Below are positions 9,801 to 17,575 of a stretch of DNA of 64,000 nt, one piece after another. A model generated the notes under the pieces. That model was not told the DNA's origin and made no database searches. It worked only from the letters and a program-made list of their open reading frames with translations. The position numbers and the translations under genes were made by a program. The DNA is taken from NCBI RefSeq assembly GCF_017654315.1, contig NZ_CP072203.1:2232001-2296000 (forward strand), read 5' to 3'. Source of the stretch: Gordonia polyisoprenivorans. Lineage in GTDB: Bacteria; Actinomycetota; Actinomycetes; Mycobacteriales; Mycobacteriaceae. Each line of letters begins with the position of its first letter. Position 1 is the stretch's first letter.

Positions 9801-10091
9801 GGCGCGATGGCCATGGCCGGCGGGTCGTTCCACGCACCGGAATTCACCATCGCGTGGCCGACCGGGGAGATCGGCGGTATGGGCCTCGAAGGTGCGGTAC
9901 GCCTGGGCTTTCGCAAAGAACTCGACGCCGTCTCCGACCCCGCCGAACGGGAGTCCCTGTTCGCTGATCTCCTCGCGAAGGCCTACGAGCACGGGAAGGC
10001 GTTGCACTCGGCCACCACGTTCGAACTCGACGACGTGATCGACCCGTCGACCACCCGGCACTGGATCCGTCAGCTCGGGCGATCACGTTGA
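6822..10091 (+). CDS. Single-chain multidomain acyl-CoA carboxylase (BC–BCCP–CT)
   Basis: A 1089-residue biotin-dependent carboxylase carrying all activities on one chain. Biotin carboxylase domain: ATP-grasp GGGGRGM near residue 163 and EVNPRIQVEH near 292. Biotinyl domain: EAMKMEH, with biotinyl Lys at about 536. Carboxyltransferase N and C halves occupy about 600-1089 (TLCDTPGFMVG, MAMAGGSFHAP). The layout matches the single-chain long-chain acyl-CoA carboxylase described from Mycobacterium avium subsp. paratuberculosis; most actinobacterial carboxylases are split into alpha and beta subunits. GTG 6822 is chosen because CGGAGGAAGGA precedes it. Substrate specificity cannot be read from sequence. 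Divergent from the reductase/desaturase operon. Confidence 0.88.
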   Translation: MSQAPTTLFVANRGEIALRILRTASELSVRTVAVYSVDDADAPHVRAATTAVALPGTGPAAYLDASALVSAAVSAGATMVHPGYGFLSEDADFADACRTAGLRFVGPDSRVLRTFGDKAAARDAAVSASIPVLDATTSGIDEQQAAQFLRVHPAGIMLKAVAGGGGRGMRPVTFPADLPAAFRACTAEARMGFGNAALFAEELLTGARHIEVQVVAAPAADGTVRALALGDRDCSVQRRRQKLVEIAPAPDLDDEIRHGIHRAAVVLCAAQDFRGLATVEFLLAAERFVFLEVNPRIQVEHTVTEEVTDVELVATALHIAAGATYEELDLPAGILATADGVSGTVAQARGVAVQARVNAERIGADGTTTPDSGVLKVFSAPTGPGIRVDTHGRPGLTLSPRFDSLLAKVIAHTRSDDVAVTARKLDTALRDFTIGGVETTIDLLRAVLAAKEFGTAALTTDFVEQSLAELSAAADRFAGERAKAAPAGDIPARTDISIGTDERVITAPMAGVVVSTPATDATVAGGEALVILEAMKMEHVVTDPRPVEVRRSLVDQGQSVSAGTPLLVVTDADHGDADVNATAADPDHIRPDLAEVIARHAVTLDEGRPDAVAKRHRRSRRTARENIADLIDPDSFTEYGALALAAQRTRRSEADLIANTPADGLVGGVATIGADRFGAAAAEAVVISYDYTVLAGTQGMRNHVKTDRLLEVARRKRIPLVLFAEGGGGRPGDTDALGAAGLELDTFRSMAGLRGAVPTVAIVSGRCFAGNAALAGACDVLIATPDANIGMGGPAMIEGGGLGVFAPEEIGPVDVQTRNGVIDVLARDEADAVATARNYLSYFQGDLDRWVAPDPRSARHVVPENRLRAYDIHSAIESIADVGSVLELRPVFGRGIVTALIRVEGVAYGLLANSSRHLGGAIDAEAADKAAEFLTLCQAHGLPLVTLCDTPGFMVGPESEEQATVRRFGNFFAAGARLTVPFGTVILRKGYGLGAMAMAGGSFHAPEFTIAWPTGEIGGMGLEGAVRLGFRKELDAVSDPAERESLFADLLAKAYEHGKALHSATTFELDDVIDPSTTRHWIRQLGRSR

Positions 10092-10137
10092 GTTCAGATG
10101 ACGGGGAGACCCCAGTTACTCGCGAAAGGCGAAACGA

Positions 10138-10422
10138 ATGACAATGCTCCCGGATCTGCACGGCCGCACGGCCCTGGTCACCGGTGCCTCGCGGGGGATC
10201 GGTTCGGCTGCGGCCGCAGCACTGGCCGCGGCCGGCGCCAATGTCCGGGCCGCCGAGGAATGCATCCAACTCCATGGTGGCATCGGCATGACCTGGGAGT
10301 ATCCCGCCCACCTGTATCTCAAGCGTGCCAAGGCCGACCAGCTGGCGCTCGGCAACGGCTCTCACCACCGTGGCCAGCTGGCTGAACTCGTGGCCCTGGC
10401 CCCGTCTTCTTCCTGGCGGTAA
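10138..10422 (+). pseudogene. Chimeric remnant: SDR N-terminus fused to acyl-CoA dehydrogenase C-terminus
   Basis: 94-residue ORF with two unrelated halves. Residues 1-35 are the start of a short-chain dehydrogenase (ALVTGASRGIGSAAAAALAA, the Rossmann glycine motif). Residues 37-94 are the tail of an acyl-CoA dehydrogenase (CIQLHGGIGMTWEYPAHLY followed by KRAKADQLALG). The junction lies near 10230-10245. The simplest reading is an in-frame deletion that removed the rest of an SDR gene, anything between, and most of an acyl-CoA dehydrogenase gene. Neither half holds an active site, so a function is unlikely. It follows the carboxylase by 46 bp and precedes a FabR-like regulator, suggesting loss from a former fatty-acid operon. 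Confidence 0.8.
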
Positions 10423-10506
10423 CCGCAGGTGAGAGCGCTTCTCGTGGCTTCGGCGCGCCGTGGACCCGGCACCGCGGGCACGCTGCGATGTCCTAGACTC
10501 GCTTAG

Positions 10507-11178
10507 GTGACCCGGACCCGCCGCCCCACCTCGCGTGCCCCGCGGCCCGCGGAACCGGAGAGCCGGGCCGATCGCAAGAACCGCACCCGGCAGGCACTGC
10601 TGGAAACCACGCTGGACCTGGTGAGTGAGCGCAGCTTCGCCAGCATCAGCCTGCGGGAGGTCGCCCGCGGCGCGGGGATCGTCCCGACGGCGTTCTACCG
10701 ACACTTCGCGTCGATGGAGGATCTCGGCGTCACCCTCGTCGAGGATTCGATGCGGATCCTGCGTCGCACACTGCGCGAAGGCCGGCGCGATCTCGCCGCC
10801 CGTCAGGCGCTGCCGACCGCACAGAATTCGTTGGCGATCCTGTTGCGCCACGTGCACGAGCACGAGACCGACTACCGCTTCCTGATCCGCGAACAGCACG
10901 GCGGGGTCGCCGAGATCCGTCGCGCGATCGACACCGAACTGCGGTTGTTCTCCAAGGAACTCGCCATCGATCTGTCGCGCATCCCGGATCTCTCGCAGTG
11001 GCAGCCCCAGGATCTCGAACTTGCCGCCGAACTCATCGTCACCATCATGCTGACCGCGGTGGCCGACCTGCTCGACGGTGAACACCGCGGACGCGACGCC
11101 GAGGCCGACATCGTGCACCGCACCGAGCGGCAACTGGTGATGGTGTTCCTCGGCATGGGGCAGTGGAAGAGCGGGTAG
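10507..11178 (+). CDS. TetR-family regulator, FabR-like
   Basis: 223-residue DNA-binding protein. Its N-terminal HTH (residues about 40-80) contains SFASISLREVARGAGIVPTAFYRHF, closely resembling E. coli FabR, the repressor of unsaturated fatty acid synthesis. The C-terminal ligand domain also follows the FabR pattern (YRFLIREQHG…RRAID). Position next to a carboxylase and near a desaturase operon fits a role in fatty acid control (inference). A TAGACT -10 box (10494-10499) is followed by exactly 7 nt and the GTG, so the transcript is probably leaderless. Confidence 0.85.
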   Translation: MTRTRRPTSRAPRPAEPESRADRKNRTRQALLETTLDLVSERSFASISLREVARGAGIVPTAFYRHFASMEDLGVTLVEDSMRILRRTLREGRRDLAARQALPTAQNSLAILLRHVHEHETDYRFLIREQHGGVAEIRRAIDTELRLFSKELAIDLSRIPDLSQWQPQDLELAAELIVTIMLTAVADLLDGEHRGRDAEADIVHRTERQLVMVFLGMGQWKSG

Positions 11179-11341
11179 GCAGCGGCGAGTGACGCGCCGG
11201 TTCAGGTGGACCGCCGCGTCGAGGGTTTTCACGCACGCCGATTTCAAGGGTGGGCCGCGCCGGCTTCCCGGGTGAAGATGGCCGACGTTGTCGCGCACCG
11301 CGTCCTGGGTGCGTCGCGTTCACATGACGAGCAGGAGACCC

Positions 11342-12451
11342 GTGTCCACCGAGAAGATCGCCGACGAGATCAAGTTCGCCTACTGGGTGCCCAATGTGTC
11401 CGGTGGGCTGGTGACCAGTGACATCGAGCAGCGGACCAGCTGGGACTACGAGTACAACGTCAAACTCGCGCAGACCGCCGAGAACAACGGCTTCGAGTAC
11501 GCGCTGTCCCAGGTCCGTTACGAGGCGTCCTACGGTGCGGAGTTCCAGCACGAGTCCACCAGTTTCAGCCTCGCGCTGCTACTGGCCACCCAGCGCCTCA
11601 AGCTGATCGCCGCCATCCACCCGGGCCTGTGGCATCCGGCCGTGCTCGCGAAGTTCGGTGCGACCGCCGACATCCTGTCGAACGGACGCTTTGCGATCAA
11701 CGTCGTCAGCGGATGGTTCAAGGACGAGTTCACCCACCTCGGCGAGCCGTGGCTCGAGCACGACGAACGGTACCGCCGCAGCGCGGAATTCCTCGAGGTG
11801 ATCCGCAAGATCTGGACCGAGGACAACGTCGACTTCCGTGGCGACTTCTATCGCATCCACGACTTCACCCTCAAGCCCAAGCCGCTCAACACCCCCGAGC
11901 GTCCCAATCCCGAACTGTTCCAGGGCGGTAACTCGACCGCGGCCCGCAACAACGGTGGCCGCTTCTCCGACTGGTACTTCTCCAACGGCAAGGACTTCGA
12001 CGGCGTCACCGAGCAACTTGACGATCTGCGTGCCGTCGCACAGGCCCACGAGCGTGAGGTGCGCTTCGGGCTGAACGGCTTCATCATCGCCCGCGACACC
12101 GAAGCCGAGGCCCGCGACACCCTGCGCGAGATCGTCGAGAAAGCGAATCGTCCTGCGGTGGAGGGCTTCCGGTCGGCGGTGCAGCAGGCAGGCAACTCCA
12201 CCGGCAACAAGACCGGTATGTGGGCCGATTCCTCCTTCGAGGATCTCGTGCAGTACAACGACGGTTTCCGTACCCAGCTGATCGGCACGCCCGAGCAGGT
12301 CGCCGAGCGAATCGTGGCCTACAAGCGTCTCGGCGTCGATCTGATCCTCGGTGGATTCCTGCACTTCCAGGAAGAGATCGAGTATTTTGGCGAGCGTGTC
12401 CTCCCCCTCGTCCGAGAGCTCGAAGCCGCTCAGCGCAGCACCGTCGGCTGA
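11342..12451 (+). CDS. sfnG: FMNH2-dependent dimethyl sulfone monooxygenase
   Basis: 369-residue luciferase-like flavin monooxygenase that converts dimethyl sulfone to methanesulfinate, supplying sulfur when sulfate is scarce. SfnG hallmarks appear: KFAYWVPNVSGGLVTSDIEQ at the N-terminus, ENNGFEYALSQVRY, HPGLWHPAVLAKFGATAD, NVVSGWFKDEFTHLGEPWLE, and LFQGGNSTAARNNGG. GTG 11342 is preferred (AGGAG 4 nt upstream) over ATG 11324. The 163-bp leader carries no riboswitch that I recognise. An SfnB-type oxidoreductase follows after 1 bp, so the two are cotranscribed. A separate flavin reductase is needed but none is adjacent. Confidence 0.93.
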   Translation: MSTEKIADEIKFAYWVPNVSGGLVTSDIEQRTSWDYEYNVKLAQTAENNGFEYALSQVRYEASYGAEFQHESTSFSLALLLATQRLKLIAAIHPGLWHPAVLAKFGATADILSNGRFAINVVSGWFKDEFTHLGEPWLEHDERYRRSAEFLEVIRKIWTEDNVDFRGDFYRIHDFTLKPKPLNTPERPNPELFQGGNSTAARNNGGRFSDWYFSNGKDFDGVTEQLDDLRAVAQAHEREVRFGLNGFIIARDTEAEARDTLREIVEKANRPAVEGFRSAVQQAGNSTGNKTGMWADSSFEDLVQYNDGFRTQLIGTPEQVAERIVAYKRLGVDLILGGFLHFQEEIEYFGERVLPLVRELEAAQRSTVG

Positions 12452-12452
12452 G

Positions 12453-13721
12453 ATGAGCATCACCACTTCCGCGGTGCGGGCCGATCGTGGCGCCGCGCGG
12501 CTGGATTCGGCCGCGCGGGCCCGGGCCGCCGCGCACGCCCTCGCCGATCGATTCGCCTCCGGCGCCGCCGAACGCGACGCGCAGCGACGGCTGCCCCACG
12601 ACGAGATCGACGAGCTGTCGGCGAGCGGGCTGCTCGCCATCACCGTGCCGGCCCGATTCGGTGGGCCCGACCTGGCGCCGAGCGTGGTCGCCGATGTGAC
12701 CCGCATCCTCGCCGCCGCGGATCCCAACATCGCGCAGATTCCGCACAGTCACTTCGTCTATCTGAACCTGCTGCGGCTCGCAGCGTCGGAAGAGTTGGCA
12801 CGCAAGCACTTCGACGCCGTGCTGCGCGGCGGCCGGGTGGCCAACGCGCAATCCGAGCGCGGCGGTAAGACGATCGCCGACATCTCCACCACGCTCGTCG
12901 CCGACGGTCCAGGCCGGTTCCGTCTCGACGGCGAGAAGTTCTATGCCACCGGCTCGTTGTTCGCCGACACGCTGGCCGTGCTGGCCCGTCACGACGCCGA
13001 CGAACACCTCGACGGCGGTGAGTACGTGGCGTTCATCCCCGCCGACGCGCCCGGGGTGGAGCTCGTCGACGACTGGGATGCCCTGGGGCAGAAGACCACC
13101 GGCTCGGGAACGGTGCGGCTGCGGGGTGTCGCCGTCGATGCCGCAGACCTCGTCGCCCGTGCGCCCGCGGTCTCCCGGCCCACCGGATACGGTGCGTTCG
13201 CCCAGTTGCTGCACGTCGCGATCGACGTCGGCATCGCACGCGGCGCCCTCGACACCGCCGTCGAGTTCGCGCGCACCAGTGCCCGACCGTGGTTCGAGGC
13301 CGGTGTCGAGCGGGCCGTCGACGATCCGCTGTTGGTGCAACGATTCGGTGAGCTCGGCGTCGACCTCATCACCGCCGAGGCGACCCTCGACGCCGCCGGA
13401 CGTGCGGTCGACCGGGCCACCGGGTTCACCCCGAGCGACGCCGCCACCGCCGACGGTGATGACGCTCATCTGGGCGCGGTCGCCGACGCGTCGATCGCGG
13501 TGGCCGCGGCCAAGGTCGTCGCCGACCGCGTCGCCACCGGCATCGGATCAGCGCTGTTCGAGGTGGGCGGCACCCGCAGCGCTGCTGCCGGCACGGGCTT
13601 GGATCGCTTCTGGCGCAACGCCCGAACGCACACTCTGCACGATCCGGTGCGCTGGAAACTGCAGCACATCGGACGCAAGGTCCTGCGCGACGAGAACCCG
13701 CCCGTACACGGTGTCATCTGA
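12453..13721 (+). CDS. sfnB: SfnB/DszC-type acyl-CoA-dehydrogenase-fold oxidoreductase
   Basis: 422-residue protein of the acyl-CoA dehydrogenase superfamily in the sulfur-acquisition branch (SfnB, DszC-like flavin-dependent monooxygenases). N-terminal helical domain with LSASGLLAITVPARFGG, middle beta domain with NAQSERGGKTIADI and LDGEKFYATGSLFADTL, C-terminal helices with RNARTHTLHDPVRWKLQHIG; this end is diagnostic for the DszC-like branch and replaces the usual acyl-CoA dehydrogenase YGGT end. Starts 1 bp after the sfnG stop. Expected to act with SfnG in organosulfur use; exact substrate unknown. Confidence 0.85.
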   Translation: MSITTSAVRADRGAARLDSAARARAAAHALADRFASGAAERDAQRRLPHDEIDELSASGLLAITVPARFGGPDLAPSVVADVTRILAAADPNIAQIPHSHFVYLNLLRLAASEELARKHFDAVLRGGRVANAQSERGGKTIADISTTLVADGPGRFRLDGEKFYATGSLFADTLAVLARHDADEHLDGGEYVAFIPADAPGVELVDDWDALGQKTTGSGTVRLRGVAVDAADLVARAPAVSRPTGYGAFAQLLHVAIDVGIARGALDTAVEFARTSARPWFEAGVERAVDDPLLVQRFGELGVDLITAEATLDAAGRAVDRATGFTPSDAATADGDDAHLGAVADASIAVAAAKVVADRVATGIGSALFEVGGTRSAAAGTGLDRFWRNARTHTLHDPVRWKLQHIGRKVLRDENPPVHGVI

Positions 13722-13813
13722 GCGAATGAATCGCCGCTGAGACGATCGCGAGGTCGTTCACCCGGACCGCCGACGACGGTCGATTTGTCGGTGTGCACCG
13801 TTATGCTCACAGC

Positions 13814-15448
13814 ATGTCAACGAGTCGCGTCAACACCCAGTTCGGGCCGTATCGCCTGGACGAGTTGCTGGGTCGGGGCGGGATGGGTGAGGTCTACCGG
13901 GCCTACGACACCACCAAGGACCGCGAGGTCGCGCTCAAACTGCTCAATCCCGGCCTCGCCGACGACGCCGTCTACCAGCAACGGTTCCGGCGCGAATCCC
14001 ACGCGGCCGCGCGGCTCGGCGAACCCCACGTCATCCCGATCCACGACTGGGGAGAGATCGACGGTGTGCTGTTCATCGACATGCGACTCGTCGCGGGGGA
14101 GGATTTGCGCGCGCTGTTGCGGCGCGAGCATGCGCTCGCCCCGGCGCGGGCGGTCACCATCATCGAGCAGGTGGCCTCGGCGCTCGACGCCGCCCACGCC
14201 GACGGTCTGGTGCATCGCGACATCAAACCCGAGAACATCCTCGTCGCGCAGAACGACTTCGCCTATCTCGTGGACTTCGGTATCGCCCACGGTTCCGACG
14301 ACACCCACCTCACGCAGGCCGGCACCGCCATCGGGTCGATCGCGTACATGGCGCCCGAATTGTTCGACGCCGTCCCGGTGAGCATTGCCAGCGACATCTA
14401 CGCACTCACCTGTGTCCTTTTCGAAAGCCTCACCGGCCGCGTGCCGCATCCCGCCGACACGATCAGCTCGGCGATCAAGGCCGCGGTCATGTCCCCGCCT
14501 CCCGCACCGAGCAGTGTCAACGCAGAGGTGCCCCGGGCGATGGACGCGGTCATCAGCCGCGGCCTCGATCCCGAGCCGACGCGACGCTACGGCAGCGCCA
14601 CCGAACTCGCCTCGGCGGCCCGCGCCGCACTGACCGGCGAGGCCGGTGACGGCACGACGACGATCGTCCCGACCGCCATGCCCGGACAACCCGGCCCGAA
14701 CCTGAGCAAGGCTCCGCCAACCGTGCTCGGTGCTGCCGCGGCGAACGACGAGGCGATGCGCGCCACCCAGATCCGACCGTCGGGGCCCGTCGGGCCGATC
14801 GGTCCGGTCGGCGGTGGGAGCACACTCAATGTGTCGGGGCCCCAGAACTATTCGGGACCCCAGAACTACTCCGGACCCCAGAACTACTCCGGACCCCAGA
14901 ACTACTCCGGACCCCAGAATCTGTCGGGGCCGCAACAGTTCTCGGGCCCGCAGGTGCCCGGCGGCATGCCCCCGGGGTACCCGCCGTACGGGCAACCCGG
15001 CTATACCGAACCGCGGCGGGACCGTTCGCTGGTCGTCGCGGTCACCGCCGTGATCGTGGTGGCCGTCCTCGGTCTGCTCGGCGTCGGCGCCTACTGGTTG
15101 TTCACGCGCAATTCGGGCGACGACTCGACGGCGCAGTCACCGACGACGACCACGATCACCGCGGCCCCGCCGATCACCAACCAGCCCACGGTGACCGCCG
15201 CGCCGTCGTTCCCGCCCAATGCGGTTCCCTGTGATGCGACGTCGGCGATCGGCTCGCAGGTGACCAGCTGTGCGTTCGCTCAGGCGGTGCGCGATGCGTA
15301 CAACAATTCGGGTGCCTACGGTCAGTCACGCCCGGTGGTCGCCTACAGCCCGGTCACCGGGCAGGCCTACACGATGGCGTGTGCCCCACAGGGTTCGGCG
15401 GTGGTGTGTCAGGGTGGCAACAATGCCGTCGTCTATGTCCTGCCGTGA
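13814..15448 (+). CDS. Transmembrane Ser/Thr protein kinase
   Basis: 544-residue Hanks-type kinase. Catalytic domain about 10-270: glycine loop GRGGMGEVY, ATP-binding Lys42, HRDIKPEN with Asp136, DFG Asp154, activation segment TAIGSIAYMAPE. A proline- and glycine-rich juxtamembrane linker contains six 18-bp repeats (SGPQNY). One membrane helix is near 405-425, followed by an extracellular region of about 115 residues with a Thr/Pro stalk and a small four-Cys domain, probably the sensor. No PASTA repeats, so it is not PknB. TATGCT (13802-13807) is 6 nt before the ATG, suggesting a leaderless mRNA. Two beta-lactamase-fold genes follow on the same strand. Confidence 0.93.
   Translation: MSTSRVNTQFGPYRLDELLGRGGMGEVYRAYDTTKDREVALKLLNPGLADDAVYQQRFRRESHAAARLGEPHVIPIHDWGEIDGVLFIDMRLVAGEDLRALLRREHALAPARAVTIIEQVASALDAAHADGLVHRDIKPENILVAQNDFAYLVDFGIAHGSDDTHLTQAGTAIGSIAYMAPELFDAVPVSIASDIYALTCVLFESLTGRVPHPADTISSAIKAAVMSPPPAPSSVNAEVPRAMDAVISRGLDPEPTRRYGSATELASAARAALTGEAGDGTTTIVPTAMPGQPGPNLSKAPPTVLGAAAANDEAMRATQIRPSGPVGPIGPVGGGSTLNVSGPQNYSGPQNYSGPQNYSGPQNYSGPQNLSGPQQFSGPQVPGGMPPGYPPYGQPGYTEPRRDRSLVVAVTAVIVVAVLGLLGVGAYWLFTRNSGDDSTAQSPTTTTITAAPPITNQPTVTAAPSFPPNAVPCDATSAIGSQVTSCAFAQAVRDAYNNSGAYGQSRPVVAYSPVTGQAYTMACAPQGSAVVCQGGNNAVVYVLP
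14834..14953 (+). repeat. In-frame 18-bp minisatellite in kinase linker
   Basis: Six 18-bp units from 14834 to 14941 plus 12 bp of a seventh, each encoding S-G-P-Q followed by N-Y or a variant. Units 2 to 4 are nearly identical, so copy number probably varies between strains by slippage. It lengthens the flexible linker between the kinase domain and the membrane helix. Confidence 0.85.
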
Positions 15449-15524
15449 TGTCGCGCCCGGGCGGATCGTGGCACAGCGTGCCGCACCGACCGGTGACCGG
15501 GAAACGCAGGTGAGGGGAGTGTCG

Positions 15525-16442
15525 ATGGGGAAGCGACGTGGCCGAGCGGTGAGCGTGTGGGTCGCCGGCGTGGCGCTCGCCGTTGCCGGGGTGATGGTGA
15601 TGACTGGCTGCGCGACCACGGAGTCGCCGGCACCGCGATCGACGGTCACCGTGTACGCCTCGCCCTCCTCGTCGACCTCGGCCGCGGCGTCGGCATCGTC
15701 GACGCAGCCCAGCGCCGGCGCGAATCCCGCTCTGGCCGCCGGATTCCGACGCGTCGCCGGCGGGACGGGACTGCGGGTGGGCATCGCGGTCGCCCCGGTC
15801 GGCCCGAATGCGACGGCGAGCCTGCTGCTCGGTGACCGTGATCCGGGCGTGGCGTGGTCGACGATCAAGGTGCCGCTCGCGGTGGCCGCCGAACGCGAGA
15901 ACGGGACGTCCACGGCGGAGAGCAACGCCATCATCAACTCCGACAACCAAGCCGCCGAACAACTCTGGGCGTCGCTCGGCAGCAACACCGAGGCGTCGGC
16001 CAAGGTGACCGCTGTACTGCGCGAGGGCGGCAACCCGAACACCGTGGTGCCCTCGCAGCAGTTGCGCTCGGGCTTCACGATCTTCGGGCAGACCCGCTGG
16101 ACGCTGCCGGATGCGGCGACCTTCGCCGGGCATCTTCCGTGCATGCCGGGCACCGGTCACGTGCTCTCGCTGATGGGACAGGTCGCCGGCAACCAGCAGT
16201 GGGGTGTGGAGATCATGCAGATCCCTAAGTCCACCGCCGTCAAAGGCGGATGGGGGCCGGGCGTCGACGGAGCCTACCTGGTGCGGCAGATCGGCGTCCT
16301 CACCTACCGCGACGGTCAGCAGAGCGCGGTGGCGATGAGTGCCGTCGGCGGGTCGATGTCGTCGGGGACCGCGGCGCTCAACGCGCTCGGCAATTGGCTG
16401 AACCAGAACACCGCCGCCTTGCCGCGCGGCCGGTGCCGCTGA
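15525..16442 (+). CDS. Lipoprotein with class A beta-lactamase/PBP-type active-site motifs
   Basis: 305-residue exported protein. The signal peptide has a basic start and hydrophobic core, ending VMVMTGC, a plausible lipobox with lipidated Cys29. A Ser/Ala linker follows, then a domain carrying the serine-hydrolase triad of motifs: S112-T-I-K115 (SxxK), S139-D-N (SDN) and K240-G-G (KTG-like), with the order and spacing of class A beta-lactamases. The class A Glu166 loop is not evident, so it may be a peptidoglycan hydrolase, D,D-peptidase-like protein or inactive sensor rather than a true lactamase. Resembles mycobacterial LppW-type lipoproteins. ATG 15525 follows GAGGGGAG. Paralogue of the next gene. 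Confidence 0.78.
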   Translation: MGKRRGRAVSVWVAGVALAVAGVMVMTGCATTESPAPRSTVTVYASPSSSTSAAASASSTQPSAGANPALAAGFRRVAGGTGLRVGIAVAPVGPNATASLLLGDRDPGVAWSTIKVPLAVAAERENGTSTAESNAIINSDNQAAEQLWASLGSNTEASAKVTAVLREGGNPNTVVPSQQLRSGFTIFGQTRWTLPDAATFAGHLPCMPGTGHVLSLMGQVAGNQQWGVEIMQIPKSTAVKGGWGPGVDGAYLVRQIGVLTYRDGQQSAVAMSAVGGSMSSGTAALNALGNWLNQNTAALPRGRCR

Positions 16443-16595
16443 CCCCGACCGCTGACCCCACCACTGATCACCACGAGCTGACGCGCGTCGGCGGCTCGCC
16501 CCGATCGTCGGACGCCGCACATTTCCCGGTCACGGCCCGCACACGGTGCGGTCTCGGTTCATCGGCCGGGCAGGCGGCGCTGCCTGGTTGGCCGT

Positions 16596-16601
16596 TAGAC
16601 T
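16596..16601 (+). promoter_or_regulatory. Candidate -10 box for the second beta-lactamase-fold gene
   Basis: TAGACT sits 34 bp before the GTG at 16636, in a 193-bp intergenic gap that is otherwise without features. It agrees with the actinobacterial TANNNT -10 consensus and suggests this gene has its own promoter besides readthrough from the lipoprotein gene. Confidence 0.4.
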
Positions 16602-16635
16602 TCCTGATGTTACTGAAGTGACTCAGGAGGCGTGT

Positions 16636-17553
16636 GTGGCGTTGTGGAAGCGTTGGACGGTGGCGTGTGCGACAGCACTCGTGGTGGCAAGCGCAGGTCT
16701 CGCCGGTGCCGGCGTGGCAGGTGCGGCCCCCCTACCGTTTCCTGTCCCGGCGATGCCCGCGCTCCCGCCCCTCCCCGAACCGCTGCGCAGCTGGCTGGCC
16801 CCTCCGCAGGAGGCGCTGACCAAGTCGTTTGCGCCGTTCCAGAAGTCGCTTGCCAAGACCACCCCCGGTGCGATCGGCCTCGCTCTCGCTCCGGTCGGGT
16901 CGGATTCGGTGATCTCGTTGGGCACCTTCACCACAGGAAGAGCGTGGTCGACGCTGAAGGTGCCGGTGTCGCTGGCCGCCGAACGTCGGCTCGGCTCGGC
17001 GGTGGTCGACGACGAGACCAAGGCCATCACGGTGTCCGACAACGACGCGGCGGGGGACCTCTGGACGCAGCTCGGTCCCGGCGCGACACCGGTCGATGCG
17101 GTGACCGCGGTCCTGCGCGAGGGCCACGACCTCAACACCCATGTCAGCTCGCAGCTCGACTCGGCGACGTCCTATCCCGGCTACACCATGTGGGCGCTGG
17201 CCGATCAGGCGATCTTCGGGGCACACCTGCCCTGTATGCCCGGTACCGATCGCCTGCTGGCCCTGATGGGTGCGGTCGGGCCCAACCAGCGATGGGGCGT
17301 GGCCAACCTCGCCCGGACCAACCAGAAGGTGAGCGCCACGGCCGTGAAGGGCGGCTGGGGCCCGGGCACCGGGACGTCGTCGGCGTTCCTGGTGCGTCAA
17401 CTGGGCATCATCACCGTCCCCGGTGGTCAGGTGGCGGTGTCGATGGCCGCCGTCCCGCGCAGCGGCAAGCTCTCCGATGGCACAACGATGCTCACCAAGA
17501 TCGGTGACTGGATCGGACGCAATCTCTCCTCCGTCCCCACCGGACGGTGCTGA
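16636..17553 (+). CDS. Secreted protein with class A beta-lactamase/PBP-type motifs
   Basis: 305 residues, the same length as its upstream neighbour and clearly its paralogue. It carries an ordinary signal peptide (LVVASAGLAGAGVAGAA, cleavage near residue 31) instead of a lipobox, followed by a proline-rich segment. Motifs: S105-T-L-K108, S134-D-N136 and K238-G-G240. Both copies share HLPCMPGT and GNQQWGV/PNQRWGV segments and the final GRC. GTG 16636 is chosen, with AGGAGG 5 nt upstream. One copy is membrane-anchored and one freely secreted, which suggests division of labour at the cell wall (inference). Confidence 0.78.
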   Translation: MALWKRWTVACATALVVASAGLAGAGVAGAAPLPFPVPAMPALPPLPEPLRSWLAPPQEALTKSFAPFQKSLAKTTPGAIGLALAPVGSDSVISLGTFTTGRAWSTLKVPVSLAAERRLGSAVVDDETKAITVSDNDAAGDLWTQLGPGATPVDAVTAVLREGHDLNTHVSSQLDSATSYPGYTMWALADQAIFGAHLPCMPGTDRLLALMGAVGPNQRWGVANLARTNQKVSATAVKGGWGPGTGTSSAFLVRQLGIITVPGGQVAVSMAAVPRSGKLSDGTTMLTKIGDWIGRNLSSVPTGRC

Positions 17554-17575
17554 CCGGGCTGATCTCGCGCTGAGG

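Noticed and set aside
11179-11341. Possible sulfur-responsive riboswitch before sfnG
   Set aside because: No recognisable SAM riboswitch core or convincing pairing could be found by eye.
16636-17553. Annotation of the paired proteins as true beta-lactamases
   Set aside because: SxxK, SDN and KGG are present, but a deacylating Glu166 loop is not evident; only the fold-level call is supported.
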